Shown here: positions 9,457 to 17,714 of the stretch, piece after piece
How the letters are laid out: every line of letters starts with the position of its first letter
Numbering within the stretch: position 1 is the first letter of the stretch
Source of the DNA: Salirhabdus sp. Marseille-P4669
Lineage (GTDB): Bacteria; Bacillota; Bacilli; Bacillales; Alkalibacillaceae
Reading direction: 5' to 3'
Length of the DNA: 64,000 bases
Assembly (NCBI RefSeq): GCF_900240405.1
Contig: NZ_OEQK01000008.1
Coordinates: 1-64,000 of the forward strand
The notes under the pieces: model-generated
Told to the model about the DNA's origin: nothing
Seen by the model: the letters and a program-made list of their open reading frames with translations, nothing else
The model's database searches: none
Made by a program: the position numbers and the translations under genes

Positions 9457-10038
9457 TTGTCTACAACAACACTTTCCACAATTGCCTATTATTCTGCTAT
9501 GGTCATTGGTATCTTCGGCACAATTATGTTTCTACGTTTCGATTGGAAAAGATATGGTCTATTATTTTCTTTAAGTGCCTTTTTTGCTATTTTGCTCTGT
9601 TATCTATTCGTAGTATTCGGTTTTTATTCTTTCCCATACATTCCATTGCATCAACTAAAACTTCCTGTCTATACAATGATAGTAACCTTTCCTTTAGGGG
9701 TGATGATAGGGGTTCGGTACAGCCCGAGAAAATGGGCTTGGAAAATTCCATTTTACTGGGGATTCATTCATATCGGGGTTTTTATTGAGGTTATGATCAA
9801 GCTTCATACAAATCTTTTTCAATTTAGGTTTCAATGGGATATATGGGATTCGTATACTTGGTGGTGGATTTATTTTCTACTTTTCGAATGGATTGGTGGT
9901 AAAATAATTCCCAATCATTTGCGTAAGCCCATCCCAATTAAAAAATTTCATTACGGACAATGGGGTTGGTTAATCCTTCATGTTATTGTAATCATCACTA
10001 TTTTTCTGGCAGGCTATTATTTAGGTAAAGTAAGTTAA
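9457..10038 (+). CDS. Polytopic membrane protein, possibly CBO0543 family
   Basis: A 193-aa integral membrane protein with five or six hydrophobic segments and a tryptophan/tyrosine-rich loop (WDIWDSY, WWWIYF). The pattern recalls the small CBO0543-type membrane proteins common in spore formers, but I cannot confirm this from sequence alone. The SD AGAGGAG (9442-9448) is only 2 nt from the ATG at 9451 but 8 nt from the in-frame TTG at 9457, so TTG is the more likely start. The gene is divergent from czcD and convergent with prkA, with a shared terminator. No function is assigned. Confidence 0.75.
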   Translation: MSTTTLSTIAYYSAMVIGIFGTIMFLRFDWKRYGLLFSLSAFFAILLCYLFVVFGFYSFPYIPLHQLKLPVYTMIVTFPLGVMIGVRYSPRKWAWKIPFYWGFIHIGVFIEVMIKLHTNLFQFRFQWDIWDSYTWWWIYFLLFEWIGGKIIPNHLRKPIPIKKFHYGQWGWLILHVIVIITIFLAGYYLGKVS

Positions 10039-10082
10039 TATCGGTTTCATAGACGCTTGCACTGTTTATGGTTAAACTCAAC

Positions 10083-10117
10083 AAAAAACATGACCCCATC
10101 AGGAGATCATGTTTTTT
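10083..10117. terminator. Bidirectional terminator between the 9457 gene and prkA
   Basis: The hairpin (A-run plus CATGA, 10083-10093, with TCATG plus T-run, 10107-10117) has U tracts on both strands. It lies 44 nt past the plus-strand gene and 6 nt past prkA. Confidence 0.85.
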
Positions 10118-10123
10118 TGGATG

Positions 10124-12019
10124 TTAACGATTTAGCAGGCTACCTACATAACGCAGCAATTCATTAGCAGATGTCGTATCATAACCATATTCATCCACTA
10201 AGGACGCGATAACCTCATTGATCTTTTTCAATTGCTGTTCATCTGGTGTTTTTGTGGAAGTCGTGATTTTCACTACATCCTTCAAGTCAGCGAACAGCTT
10301 CTTCTGAATAGCTTCTCGTAATCGTTCATGAGATTGATAATCGAATCGTTTTCCTTTCCGTGCGTAAGCAGAAATACGAATGAGAATTTCTTCGCGGAAG
10401 GCCTTCTTCGCATTTTCCGAAACACCAATCTGTTCTTCAATCGAGCGCATTAGCTTTTCATCTGGCGACATCTCATCCCCAGTTAACGGATCACGTAGCT
10501 TTGATTTGTTACAGTATGCCTCCACATTATCTAAATAGTTATCCATCAGTGTCTTCGCAGATTCTTCATAGGAATACACAAACGCCTTTTGCACTTCATT
10601 TTTCGCAATTTCATCGTATTCTTTTCGTGCTACAGATATAAACGTGATGTAGCGCTCTTTATCTTCTTTTGAAATCGACGGATGATTGTCTAGCCCATCC
10701 TTCAAGGAGCGAAGGACATCGAGAGCGTTAATGGAATTGGACTCCTTTTTTATAATGGCTGAGGAAATACGATTCATAATAAAGCGGGGGTCAATACCAT
10801 CCATCCCCTCCTCCGAAAATTCCTTTTTCAACTCCTCCACATCTACTTCACTAAAGCCTTCTACATTTTGCCCATCATATAGGTGCATCTTTTTCAATAA
10901 ATCAATATCTTGCCGCTTCGATTCCTTTAATCTTGTTAAAACAGAGAAAATCGCAGTAATTTTCAACGTATGCGGAGCAATATGCACATCCTTCATATTA
11001 CTTTCGTTAATCATCTTTTGATAGATTCGCTCTTCCTCACTAACCTTCAAGTTGTACGGAACAGGCATGACAATCATCCGAGAATGAAGTGCTTCATTCT
11101 TTTTATTCGCAATAAAGGAACGATACTCCGATTCGTTTGTGTGTGCGATGATGAGTTCATCCGCACTAATCAACGCAAAGCGCCCCGCCTTAAAATTCCC
11201 TTCCTGTGTTAAAGAAAGCAAGTGCCATAGAAACTTTTCATCACTTTTTAAAATTTCCTGAAACTCCATTAACCCCCGGTTCGCTACATTTAGCTCACCA
11301 TCAAAACGATAGGCGCGGGGATCGGATTCTGAGCCGTATTCTGCAATTGTGGAAAAATCTATCGAACCAGTTAAATCCGCAATGTCTTGCGATTTTGGAT
11401 CGGACGGGCTAAAGGTACCAATTCCTTTCCGTTTGTTCTCCGATAAAAATACTCTTTCCACGAGCACATCTTCAATTCTACCATCGTATTCTTGTTCCAG
11501 ACGCATCATGTTAAGTGGAGATAGATTACCTTCAATTTTGATGCCATACTCCTCATAAAAATCATCACGTAAATGTTGCGGGATTAAATGTAGAGGGTCT
11601 TCATGCATTGGACACCCCTTAATTGCATATACCGCTCCTGAATCGGTATAGGAAAACTTCTCTAATCCCCGCTTCAACATCGTTACAATTGTGGATTTCC
11701 CTCCACTCACGGGTCCCATTAGAAGCAATATACGTTTACGTACATCCAATCGCTCAGCTGCTGGGTGAAAATATTCTTCTACAAGTCTTTCTAACGCTTC
11801 TTCTAATCCAAATAACTCATTACTAAAAAATGTATATTCTTTATGCCCGTTTTTTTCTTCCACACCAGCACTTTTAATCATTTGATAAATTCGAGAATGT
11901 GCGGATTGAGCAAGGTATGGCTTTTCTTTGAGAAGCTCCAAGTAATCTCGGAAGGTGCCTTCCCAACGAAGCTTCTCCTCCTCTCTCCGATCCTTCTCGA
12001 TTCTATTTAGAATATCCAT
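10124..12019 (-). CDS. prkA: PrkA AAA+ protein (serine protein kinase / Lon-like protease family)
   Basis: A 631-aa PrkA/YeaG family protein, full length. An N-terminal PrkA AAA+ domain carries the P-loop GPVSGGKST (102-110). The C-terminal PrkA domain is complete. Bacillus subtilis PrkA is expressed early in sporulation in the mother cell. It was first described as a serine kinase and later as an ATP-dependent, Lon-like protease. A strong ribosome-binding site (GGGAGG, 7 nt) precedes the ATG. Its usual partner yhbH is on the same strand but 8.8 kb downstream. Because a terminator follows prkA, the two cannot form one operon here. Confidence 0.96.
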   Translation of the reverse strand: MDILNRIEKDRREEEKLRWEGTFRDYLELLKEKPYLAQSAHSRIYQMIKSAGVEEKNGHKEYTFFSNELFGLEEALERLVEEYFHPAAERLDVRKRILLLMGPVSGGKSTIVTMLKRGLEKFSYTDSGAVYAIKGCPMHEDPLHLIPQHLRDDFYEEYGIKIEGNLSPLNMMRLEQEYDGRIEDVLVERVFLSENKRKGIGTFSPSDPKSQDIADLTGSIDFSTIAEYGSESDPRAYRFDGELNVANRGLMEFQEILKSDEKFLWHLLSLTQEGNFKAGRFALISADELIIAHTNESEYRSFIANKKNEALHSRMIVMPVPYNLKVSEEERIYQKMINESNMKDVHIAPHTLKITAIFSVLTRLKESKRQDIDLLKKMHLYDGQNVEGFSEVDVEELKKEFSEEGMDGIDPRFIMNRISSAIIKKESNSINALDVLRSLKDGLDNHPSISKEDKERYITFISVARKEYDEIAKNEVQKAFVYSYEESAKTLMDNYLDNVEAYCNKSKLRDPLTGDEMSPDEKLMRSIEEQIGVSENAKKAFREEILIRISAYARKGKRFDYQSHERLREAIQKKLFADLKDVVKITTSTKTPDEQQLKKINEVIASLVDEYGYDTTSANELLRYVGSLLNR

Positions 12020-12057
12020 TCACCGACCTCCCATTTTTTTGTATTAGATTTACGGTG

Positions 12058-12085
12058 ATTATACGATTTGTACAATATATGTCGA
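12058..12085 (-). promoter_or_regulatory. Candidate promoter of prkA
   Basis: On the minus strand, TCGACA (12080-12085) and TATAAT (12058-12063) are 16 nt apart, resembling SigA. A SigE promoter was expected from B. subtilis; I could not fit a convincing SigE box. Confidence 0.5.
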
Positions 12086-12207
12086 GGACGAGCTAATCAT
12101 GAATTTTATTAGGGAAAAATGTATTCCTATAAAGTCACTGGAATATAAAGGGAATTTAATAAGATTGAAGAATCTAATAAAGATGAAGAACTTTATCGGA
12201 GGAATGT

Positions 12208-12717
12208 ATGATTTTTATTTTGAATATAGGCATGTTGTTTTTATATTTATTAATACCAATCTTATTGATTAAGTTAATCCATGCCATCATAAAGCAAAAA
12301 CCAAGAAAAATTTTGATTCAAATTGCTACAACCATCATTATTGGAATACTTATTTTTGTCTTATATTATTTGCCTAAAGAATACGACTTTCGAAGCAATT
12401 ACGAGTATCATATCGATTATGGTGAGTCATTTTATAATTTAACAAAGGAACAGAAAGAAATATTTACAGACCTATTAAACGAGCAACTGTTCCAACGAAA
12501 TATAGAAAAAACAGTATTAAATCCAGGTCCATATCCAGCTGGACAAGCGATAACGATTTTCATTCCTGAAATGGGTCATACAACGATACATGTTCGACTC
12601 GATAAGGTTCACTATTCCTATCTCCAGGATGGTGCGCAGCTTTATACTATTTTAGATGCGGAACCATTTAAAGACCAATTGGTTGATTTTGTGAAGAAGT
12701 TGGAACTTAAAAATTAG
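12208..12717 (+). CDS. Hypothetical two-helix membrane protein
   Basis: A 169-aa protein with two hydrophobic helices (about residues 3-24 and 34-54) and a C-terminal domain of about 110 residues predicted to lie outside the membrane. It is well supported by GGAGG 5 nt before the ATG. I recognise no family. The soluble part has alternating strand-like segments (QAITIFIPE, TTIHVRLDKVHYSYL) and no catalytic motif. It stands alone on the plus strand between divergent prkA and convergent wrbA. Confidence 0.75.
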   Translation: MIFILNIGMLFLYLLIPILLIKLIHAIIKQKPRKILIQIATTIIIGILIFVLYYLPKEYDFRSNYEYHIDYGESFYNLTKEQKEIFTDLLNEQLFQRNIEKTVLNPGPYPAGQAITIFIPEMGHTTIHVRLDKVHYSYLQDGAQLYTILDAEPFKDQLVDFVKKLELKN

Positions 12718-12747
12718 AAAAGAGCTGATCGTCTGTGATCAGCTCTT
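12718..12747 (-). terminator. Terminator of wrbA, possibly bidirectional
   Basis: A perfect 11-bp stem (12720-12730 with 12737-12747) is followed on the minus strand by TTTTCTAATTTTT. On the plus strand it immediately follows the stop of the 12208 gene, but the U run is weaker there. Confidence 0.8.
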
Positions 12748-12752
12748 ACTCG

Positions 12753-13364
12753 TTATTGTTTACCTTTTTTTACCCAGCTTGCCACTTCCACTGTTCGCTT
12801 CGCCTGATGTTTTACCGCTCCTTCAACATCCTCTACCATTTTCCCATCCTGACCTTGGGAAACACTTGTACCATATGGATTTCCGCCGGCACCAAACAAT
12901 ACAGGATCTGAGTAGCCTGGTGGCACCAATATAGTCCCCCAATGCATCATAGACGTATAAAGCGCTAAAACGGTCGCTTCTTGTCCACCGTGCGGATTTT
13001 GTGCAGAGGTCATCGCACTTACGACTTTGTTCACTGTTTTTCCACTTGCCCAAAGCCCACCTTGTGTATCAAGAAACTGCTTCATTTGAGACGGAACATT
13101 CCCAAAGCGTGTTGGGACACTGAAGATGAGTGCGTCCGCCCATTCAATATCATCGGACGTTGCAATCGGAACATCTTTTGTAGCATCTACATGGGCACGC
13201 CATGCTGGATTGGAATCAATTGCTTCATCAGGTGCAAGCTCCGGTACCTTTAACACCTTCACTTCCGCTCCAGCATCCTTTGCTGCTGCTTCTGCCCATT
13301 GAGCAAGCTGATAATTTGTCCCTGTAGAACTGTAATAAATGATCGCTAGATTGACATTCGCCAT
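12753..13364 (-). CDS. wrbA: NAD(P)H:quinone oxidoreductase, WrbA type
   Basis: A 203-aa flavodoxin-fold enzyme of the WrbA (type IV) family. It reduces quinones by two electrons and so avoids semiquinone radicals. The FMN phosphate loop YSSTGTNYQLA is at about residues 11-21, and further FMN-contacting segments (SVPTRFGN, TSAQNPHGGQE) are present. It lies 73 nt downstream of an mhqD-like hydrolase gene with an MhqR-type operator, so both probably serve quinone or catechol stress. No terminator separates the two genes, so read-through from the mhqD promoter is plausible. Confidence 0.93.
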   Translation of the reverse strand: MANVNLAIIYYSSTGTNYQLAQWAEAAAKDAGAEVKVLKVPELAPDEAIDSNPAWRAHVDATKDVPIATSDDIEWADALIFSVPTRFGNVPSQMKQFLDTQGGLWASGKTVNKVVSAMTSAQNPHGGQEATVLALYTSMMHWGTILVPPGYSDPVLFGAGGNPYGTSVSQGQDGKMVEDVEGAVKHQAKRTVEVASWVKKGKQ

Positions 13365-13437
13365 ATGTAATCGGACTCCTCTACTTTAATTTTTACTATC
13401 AAAAGTTAGAGTGCCCAACTGTAAAATTTCTAATCTT

Positions 13438-14049
13438 TTACCCAAAATTTTTCCGAAACCAATCCGCAGCTGCTTCTACTTCGCCTCTTGTTAATTGGTG
13501 TCCATAATTTTCCCAGTGAAGAACCACATCTGCACCTGCATCCGTCAATAAATTGTTCAAGTCATTCGATTCCTGCGCCGGACAAATTGGATCATTAGTC
13601 CCTGCAGCAATAAAGACTGGAGTACCATTTAAGGAAGGTAGTTCGATTCCGCGTCTTGGGACCATTGGATGATGCAGAATTGCTCCTTTTAAGCTATCTG
13701 CATAATGGAATAATAAACTCCCCGCAATATTTGCCCCATTCGAATAACCAATTGCTACAATGTTGTTGCGATCAAACTTATATTCCTTTGCTGCATCATC
13801 TAAAAATTGATAAAGCTCCTTTGTGCGAGCAACAAGATCCTCTTCATCAAAAACCCCCTCAGCCAAGCGACGGAAAAAGCGAGGCATTCCATTTTCCAAT
13901 ACATTACCTCGAACACTTAAAATCGATGCCTCTTGATCTATCATACCAGCCAAAGGTATTAAGTCCTCTTCCGTACCACCAGTCCCATGAAGTAATAGCA
14001 AAACCGGTTTATTCGGATTTGTACCCTTTTTAAATATATGTTTCAACAT
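13438..14049 (-). CDS. mhqD: Alpha/beta hydrolase, MhqD-like (quinone stress)
   Basis: A 203-aa carboxylesterase / dienelactone-hydrolase-type enzyme. The catalytic triad is visible: S103 in GYSNG, D153 in AAGTNDP and H184 in NYGHQLT. The oxyanion segment LLHGTGGTEED is at about 19-29. Length and motifs match MhqD, the hydrolase of the B. subtilis mhq regulon induced by methylhydroquinone and catechol. The assignment is strengthened by the 16-bp palindrome upstream (14073-14088), which matches the MhqR operator. The regulator gene itself is not in this window. Confidence 0.85.
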   Translation of the reverse strand: MLKHIFKKGTNPNKPVLLLLHGTGGTEEDLIPLAGMIDQEASILSVRGNVLENGMPRFFRRLAEGVFDEEDLVARTKELYQFLDDAAKEYKFDRNNIVAIGYSNGANIAGSLLFHYADSLKGAILHHPMVPRRGIELPSLNGTPVFIAAGTNDPICPAQESNDLNNLLTDAGADVVLHWENYGHQLTRGEVEAAADWFRKNFG

Positions 14050-14072
14050 AAGCCCTCCTTATCCTGTTATAC

Positions 14073-14088
14073 ATCTCGATTTCGAGAT
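14073..14088 (-). promoter_or_regulatory. MhqR-type operator
   Basis: ATCTCGA-TT-TCGAGAT is a perfect 7-2-7 inverted repeat 24 nt upstream of the mhqD ATG. It agrees with the known MhqR box of B. subtilis (TATCTcgAATTcgAGATA type). Confidence 0.8.
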
Positions 14089-14171
14089 AATTATAAATTA
14101 GATGTAGTCGTATGTCAAAAAGGCAGCTTTGATTCGGGGCTTTTCTTATTATTAGTAATAAATTGGGGTGT

Positions 14172-14936
14172 TATGTTCCGGATTTTGCGGATTATGAATC
14201 AGTAATGGTATGTTGTGATTCATCTTCGGCATGGTGCGTTTCACTTGAGGCATTTTGTGTTTCACTATCAGGTGCTTATGTTCCAAACCTGTTCCTATGT
14301 TTCAGCTTGACACTTTTATGTGCCACATACTGCTTTTTATGTTCCAGCTTCGCACCCTTTTGTTCCATCCTCTCCCCATTGTGTTCCACTCCTACCTTTG
14401 TGTTTCACCTGCACCTTCTTCTATGCCAAACTCCGCATCTTATGTTCCAACTTCGCACCCTTTTGTTCCATCCTCTCCACTTTGTGTTCCACTTCTATCC
14501 TTATGTTTCATCTGCACCTTCTTCTTTGCCAAACTCAACATCTTATGTTCCAGCTTCCCACCCTTTTGTTCCATCCTCTACCCATTGTGTTCCACTCCTA
14601 CCTTTGTGTTTCACCTGCACCTTCTTCTGTGCCACATACTGCTTTTTATGTTCCAGCTTCGCACCCTTTTGTTCTATCCTCTCCACTTTGTGTTCCACTC
14701 CTACCTTTGTGTTTCACCTGCACCTTCTTCTGTGCCAAACTCCGCTCCTTATGTTCCAAATTCGCACCCTTTTGTTCCATCCTCTCCCCCTTGTGTTCCA
14801 CTCCTATCCTTGTGTTTCATCTGCCCCATCTTCTGTGCCAAACTCAACATCTTATGTTCCAGCTCCGCACCCTTTTGTTCCATCCTCTCCCACTTCTGTT
14901 CCACCCACCGCACCTCATGTCCAAACCGCACCCATT
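14172..14936. repeat. Nested tandem repeat array, 103-bp period made of five ~20-nt sub-units
   Basis: From 14339 the unit starting ATGTTCCAG/ATGTTCCAA recurs at 14339, 14442, 14545, 14648, 14751 and 14854, each exactly 103 nt apart (five full copies and one partial). Each copy splits into five sub-units of 19-22 nt beginning TGTTCCA, TGTTCCA, TGTTTCA, TGTGCCA or similar. Degenerate sub-units extend back to about 14172. The plus strand is almost entirely pyrimidine apart from the TGTT cores. The period is not a multiple of three, so the same peptide appears in successive frames; that argues against a gene. It lies between the panE terminator and the mhqD operator. Confidence 0.9.
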
Positions 14937-14943
14937 CAACCAA

Positions 14944-14971
14944 AAAGCCCCTTCCATCCAGAAGGGGCTTT
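14944..14971 (-). terminator. Terminator of panE
   Basis: A perfect 11-bp GC-rich stem (14944-14954 with 14961-14971) with a 6-nt loop is followed on the minus strand by TTTTTGG. It begins 3 nt past the panE stop. Confidence 0.9.
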
Positions 14972-14974
14972 ACA

Positions 14975-15895
14975 CTATAAATTCGTTCCATTTTTATAAG
15001 GATGCAACAGTGCATACACTGCTCGTAAGCATGGTGTTGCGACTCCTGTTTCTTCTCCAACCTTAATCAAAAATCCGTGCAGGCTATCCAACTCAAGTGG
15101 GAGACCTTTCTCCAGGTCGCGATGCATAGAGGAGGTCATTGTCTCGGATAGTCCATGTAGTTTGGTAAGGGTTTTTTCAACTGTATCCTCTGGTAATTTA
15201 ACATCGCGAGCAATGGCTAAATCATATAGTTCTTGAACGAAGTCCGCTAAAAATTGTGCGGTGACGGGATCCTTTGTTGCGACTCCGATTGGCTGTCTCA
15301 TGCTGGAGGTAATCCCACTAAGTGATGTTAAAAAGATGTATTTTTTCCACATTTCTGCTAAGATTTCATTGCTAGCCACGACGTCAATTCCTGAGGATTT
15401 CATCATATCGTATAGTTCCATTACAATCCCTTGTTGACTATCGTCCAATGCTCCAATGACTACATCTTGCATTGGACTTGTTTGAACAACATCGCCTGCC
15501 GCGTTTAATGTGGACTCCACATAACAAAGGCCACCGATCACATTTTTCAACCCATATCTAGAAATCAATAAATCCAAATGCTCCACACCATTTAATAAAG
15601 GTACAACTTTTGCTCCTTTAGTGACTAGTGCATCCATTTGAGGCAATGCTTCTTCTAAATGATAGTTTTTCAATGCTACGAGAACCACTTCTGGATTTTC
15701 AATTTCCTCAATATTTTTCACTATTGTTGGCTTTAACGAAAAGCTTCCGTTCACACTATCTACAACTAGGCCTCTTTCTTCCAGCTGTTTATACCGTCTT
15801 TCCCGAACGTAAAACGTAGTCGGATATCCTTTCTGAGCAAGCTTTCCTCCAAAATATCCACCAACTGCACCAGCGCCTAACACAACGATATTCAA
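14975..15895 (-). CDS. panE: 2-dehydropantoate 2-reductase
   Basis: A 306-aa ketopantoate reductase of the PanE/ApbA family. It reduces 2-dehydropantoate to pantoate with NADPH for coenzyme A synthesis. The Rossmann motif GAGAVGGYFGG lies at the very N-terminus, and the C-terminal helical domain (about 175-306) contains the expected Lys/Glu-rich substrate region (EMWKKYIF). I place the start at the TTG at 15895, which has AAGGAGG 8 nt upstream; the upstream in-frame GTG overlaps that site. Some family members act on other 2-keto acids, so pantothenate synthesis is likely but not certain without panB/panC nearby. Confidence 0.88.
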   Translation of the reverse strand: MNIVVLGAGAVGGYFGGKLAQKGYPTTFYVRERRYKQLEERGLVVDSVNGSFSLKPTIVKNIEEIENPEVVLVALKNYHLEEALPQMDALVTKGAKVVPLLNGVEHLDLLISRYGLKNVIGGLCYVESTLNAAGDVVQTSPMQDVVIGALDDSQQGIVMELYDMMKSSGIDVVASNEILAEMWKKYIFLTSLSGITSSMRQPIGVATKDPVTAQFLADFVQELYDLAIARDVKLPEDTVEKTLTKLHGLSETMTSSMHRDLEKGLPLELDSLHGFLIKVGEETGVATPCLRAVYALLHPYKNGTNL

Positions 15896-16029
15896 TTTAT
15901 TTTCCTCCTTCACTACACGTATCTACCTTCCAATTTCGCGATATATAGAAAAAAACCCTTTTAATAAAAGCTATTGATTAACAAAATAAAAATGATAAAA
16001 TTGAAAATTAGAGGAACATCTTTAACAAA

Positions 16030-16060
16030 TTGTTAAATTCCATTTTATTTGGTGTATAAT
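16030..16060 (+). promoter_or_regulatory. Promoter of the 29-codon gene
   Basis: TATAAT at 16055-16060 has either TTGTTA with a 19-nt spacer or GTTAAA with a 17-nt spacer upstream. It lies 50 nt before a well-formed small gene. Confidence 0.5.
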
Positions 16061-16109
16061 AAGAATTACAATTTGTACATATGAAGTACCCATAAAGGAG
16101 GACATCTTT

Positions 16110-16199
16110 ATGACAATGAAATTATTTTTACTTATAGGCGTGTCGGTTACTTTCTTAGTTTCCATCTTTACGGCAGGTTACAACTCTAAAAAGGGTTAA
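16110..16199 (+). CDS. Small membrane protein, 29 aa
   Basis: A 29-residue protein made of one hydrophobic helix (about residues 4-22, LFLLIGVSVTFLVS...) and a short basic tail ending NSKKG. It is a real gene by context. AAAGGAGG lies 8 nt before the ATG, a -10 box lies 50 nt upstream, and a strong terminator starts 23 nt after the stop. I do not recognise the family. Single-helix peptides of this kind in Bacilli are often regulators of membrane complexes or sporulation proteins, but nothing here says which. Confidence 0.7.
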   Translation: MTMKLFLLIGVSVTFLVSIFTAGYNSKKG

Positions 16200-16221
16200 T
16201 GAAAAACACATTTACTAGGAC

Positions 16222-16267
16222 AAAAAAGGCTAACCAATAGGGAAAATCCCGTTTGGTTAGCCTTTTT
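16222..16267. terminator. Bidirectional terminator between the small gene and trmL
   Basis: A long stem (about 15 bp, 16223-16237 with 16253-16267) encloses a second GGGA/TCCC helix. U runs occur on both strands. The minus-strand side overlaps the trmL stop region. Confidence 0.88.
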
Positions 16268-16739
16268 ATTTAAGATTAGGAAAACCTTGTTGACGCAACG
16301 CTTCGTAAATAATAATCGCTGCAGTGTTTGAAAGGTTTAAAGAGCGAATTTTGTCTGTCATATGAATTCGCAGACACTTCTCTTCTTTTCCGATTAACAG
16401 TTCTTTCGGGATTCCATTCGTTTCTCTTCCAAATACGAAGAAAATATCTTCCTCTGAATTACTAAAATCGTAATCCGTATAATGCTTCGTACCAAAGTTT
16501 TCAATATAATAAAACGTTCCTTCTGGATACGTATCGTAAAGCTCTTGAATGGAATCATAATAGTTAATTTTTACATCGTGCCAGTAGTCCAAACCTGCGC
16601 GACGTAACATTTTATCATCTGTCGAAAAACCTAACGGACGAATTAAGTGCAATGTTGTATCTGTACCTAAACAGGTCCGTGCAATGTTACCAGTATTAGC
16701 AGGAATCTCTGGTTGATATAAAACGACATGTATTCCCAT
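16266..16739 (-). CDS. trmL: tRNA (cytidine/uridine-34 2'-O)-methyltransferase TrmL
   Basis: A 157-aa SpoU/TrmD-fold (SPOUT) methyltransferase. It methylates the ribose of the wobble nucleotide in leucine tRNAs using S-adenosylmethionine. The three SPOUT motifs are clear: PEIPANTGNIARTC near the N-terminus, FGRETNGIP at about 111-119 and RSLNLSNTAAI at about 134-144. The length is typical for the short TrmL/CspR group. In B. subtilis the orthologue cspR follows yhbB, as here (44-nt gap), and queG precedes; that order is partly conserved in this window. Confidence 0.95.
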   Translation of the reverse strand: MGIHVVLYQPEIPANTGNIARTCLGTDTTLHLIRPLGFSTDDKMLRRAGLDYWHDVKINYYDSIQELYDTYPEGTFYYIENFGTKHYTDYDFSNSEEDIFFVFGRETNGIPKELLIGKEEKCLRIHMTDKIRSLNLSNTAAIIIYEALRQQGFPNLK

Positions 16740-16783
16740 TTTCTCACCTCATTGATTGCTTAACCCAATTATTATACCATAGG

Positions 16784-17656
16784 TTAACCACCAATTCGGA
16801 AAAATTTGTACTGACAGTTTATGGTCCATGCAGTAGAATCTTCATATTTCCAATTTCTATGTCTACTATTATGAGTATGGGCGTTTACGAGGGGCTCTCC
16901 GTATTGATCTTTTGCTACCACAATCGTTGTATGGTTCCATTTCCCATCTCCTTCAAAATCATAGCAAATAATATCCCCTGGCAATAAGTCTGTCGCTTTG
17001 TCCACTTCTATTGCAGTTAATCCTTTATTTGCGCTAGCTAAATACCATCTCAACGCATTGGAAACCGACCAGCTATAGCTCCAATTTGTACCGCTATACC
17101 ACCAGCCTCTGGAGCGATTGGGCTCTCCCCACATTCTTGCTCCGCCTGCACGTAAGCATTGAGAGATAAAATTCGTACAATCATCCTCAAAATGATGGTA
17201 TTCCGGATTGTATTCATTCCACCATCGTTCCGCATATTGAACCGCTTTTCTTCGATCATATACGAAAGGTCTCATCACTCGTTGTCCTTCCGAATCATCC
17301 TCGAGATCAGGAACGAACTTTGCCTCCTCGCTATCTACCACATCTTTTTGGGCTCTCATAATCTCATGAGAAACGATTCTTTCTCCTTCTAATACAGCTC
17401 GAAATGGAAGGAGCTCTTCTTCTATGAAAATATTTTCTTCTTGCTTTAATAAAAATAACAAATGCAATAAATAGGTCACTTCCGCTTTCGACCGTTCCTG
17501 AGTGATAAGCTGAAAAACCTGTCCTTCCCCTGTTATTTGTAATACCTCTATATTTCGTTTATCAAAATCATTTTGTTTTTGTTTCCACCAATCTAGCTTT
17601 TCAGGTGCATCTTTTAAAATGCTTTCCCATTGTTCCTTTAGTTTGTGCTTCCTCAT
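16784..17656 (-). CDS. yhbB: YhbB-like amidase-domain protein
   Basis: A 290-aa protein with a C-terminal amidase domain of the Amidase_6 type (about residues 130-290). The candidate nucleophile lies in DDCTNFISQCL. A GDIICYDFEGDGKWNHTTIV segment has the catalytic-type His, and a final HTHNSRHR segment follows. Proteins of this class are proposed cell-wall or peptide amidases. No signal peptide is visible, so its site of action is unclear. I place the start at the ATG at 17656 with GGAGGTGG 8 nt upstream; a longer reading to 17725 would overlap the neighbouring gene and lacks a ribosome-binding site. Confidence 0.85.
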   Translation of the reverse strand: MRKHKLKEQWESILKDAPEKLDWWKQKQNDFDKRNIEVLQITGEGQVFQLITQERSKAEVTYLLHLLFLLKQEENIFIEEELLPFRAVLEGERIVSHEIMRAQKDVVDSEEAKFVPDLEDDSEGQRVMRPFVYDRRKAVQYAERWWNEYNPEYHHFEDDCTNFISQCLRAGGARMWGEPNRSRGWWYSGTNWSYSWSVSNALRWYLASANKGLTAIEVDKATDLLPGDIICYDFEGDGKWNHTTIVVAKDQYGEPLVNAHTHNSRHRNWKYEDSTAWTINCQYKFFRIGG

Positions 17657-17714
17657 TCGGATTTCCACCTCCATCTTTACTATATGAAGGGGTACCGTGA
17701 AAAAATGATAGTTT

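Noticed and set aside
14339-14936. CRISPR array interpretation of the 103-bp repeats
   Set aside because: There are no unique spacers between conserved repeats: the whole 103-bp unit is repeated, and no cas genes are near.
14163-15066. Long open frames in all three plus-strand frames (up to 278 codons), and one on the minus strand, over the repeat array
   Set aside because: They arise from the 103-bp repeat, whose period is not a multiple of three, so the same peptide reappears in shifting frames; none has a ribosome-binding site, and the plus-strand frames run through the panE terminator and part of panE.
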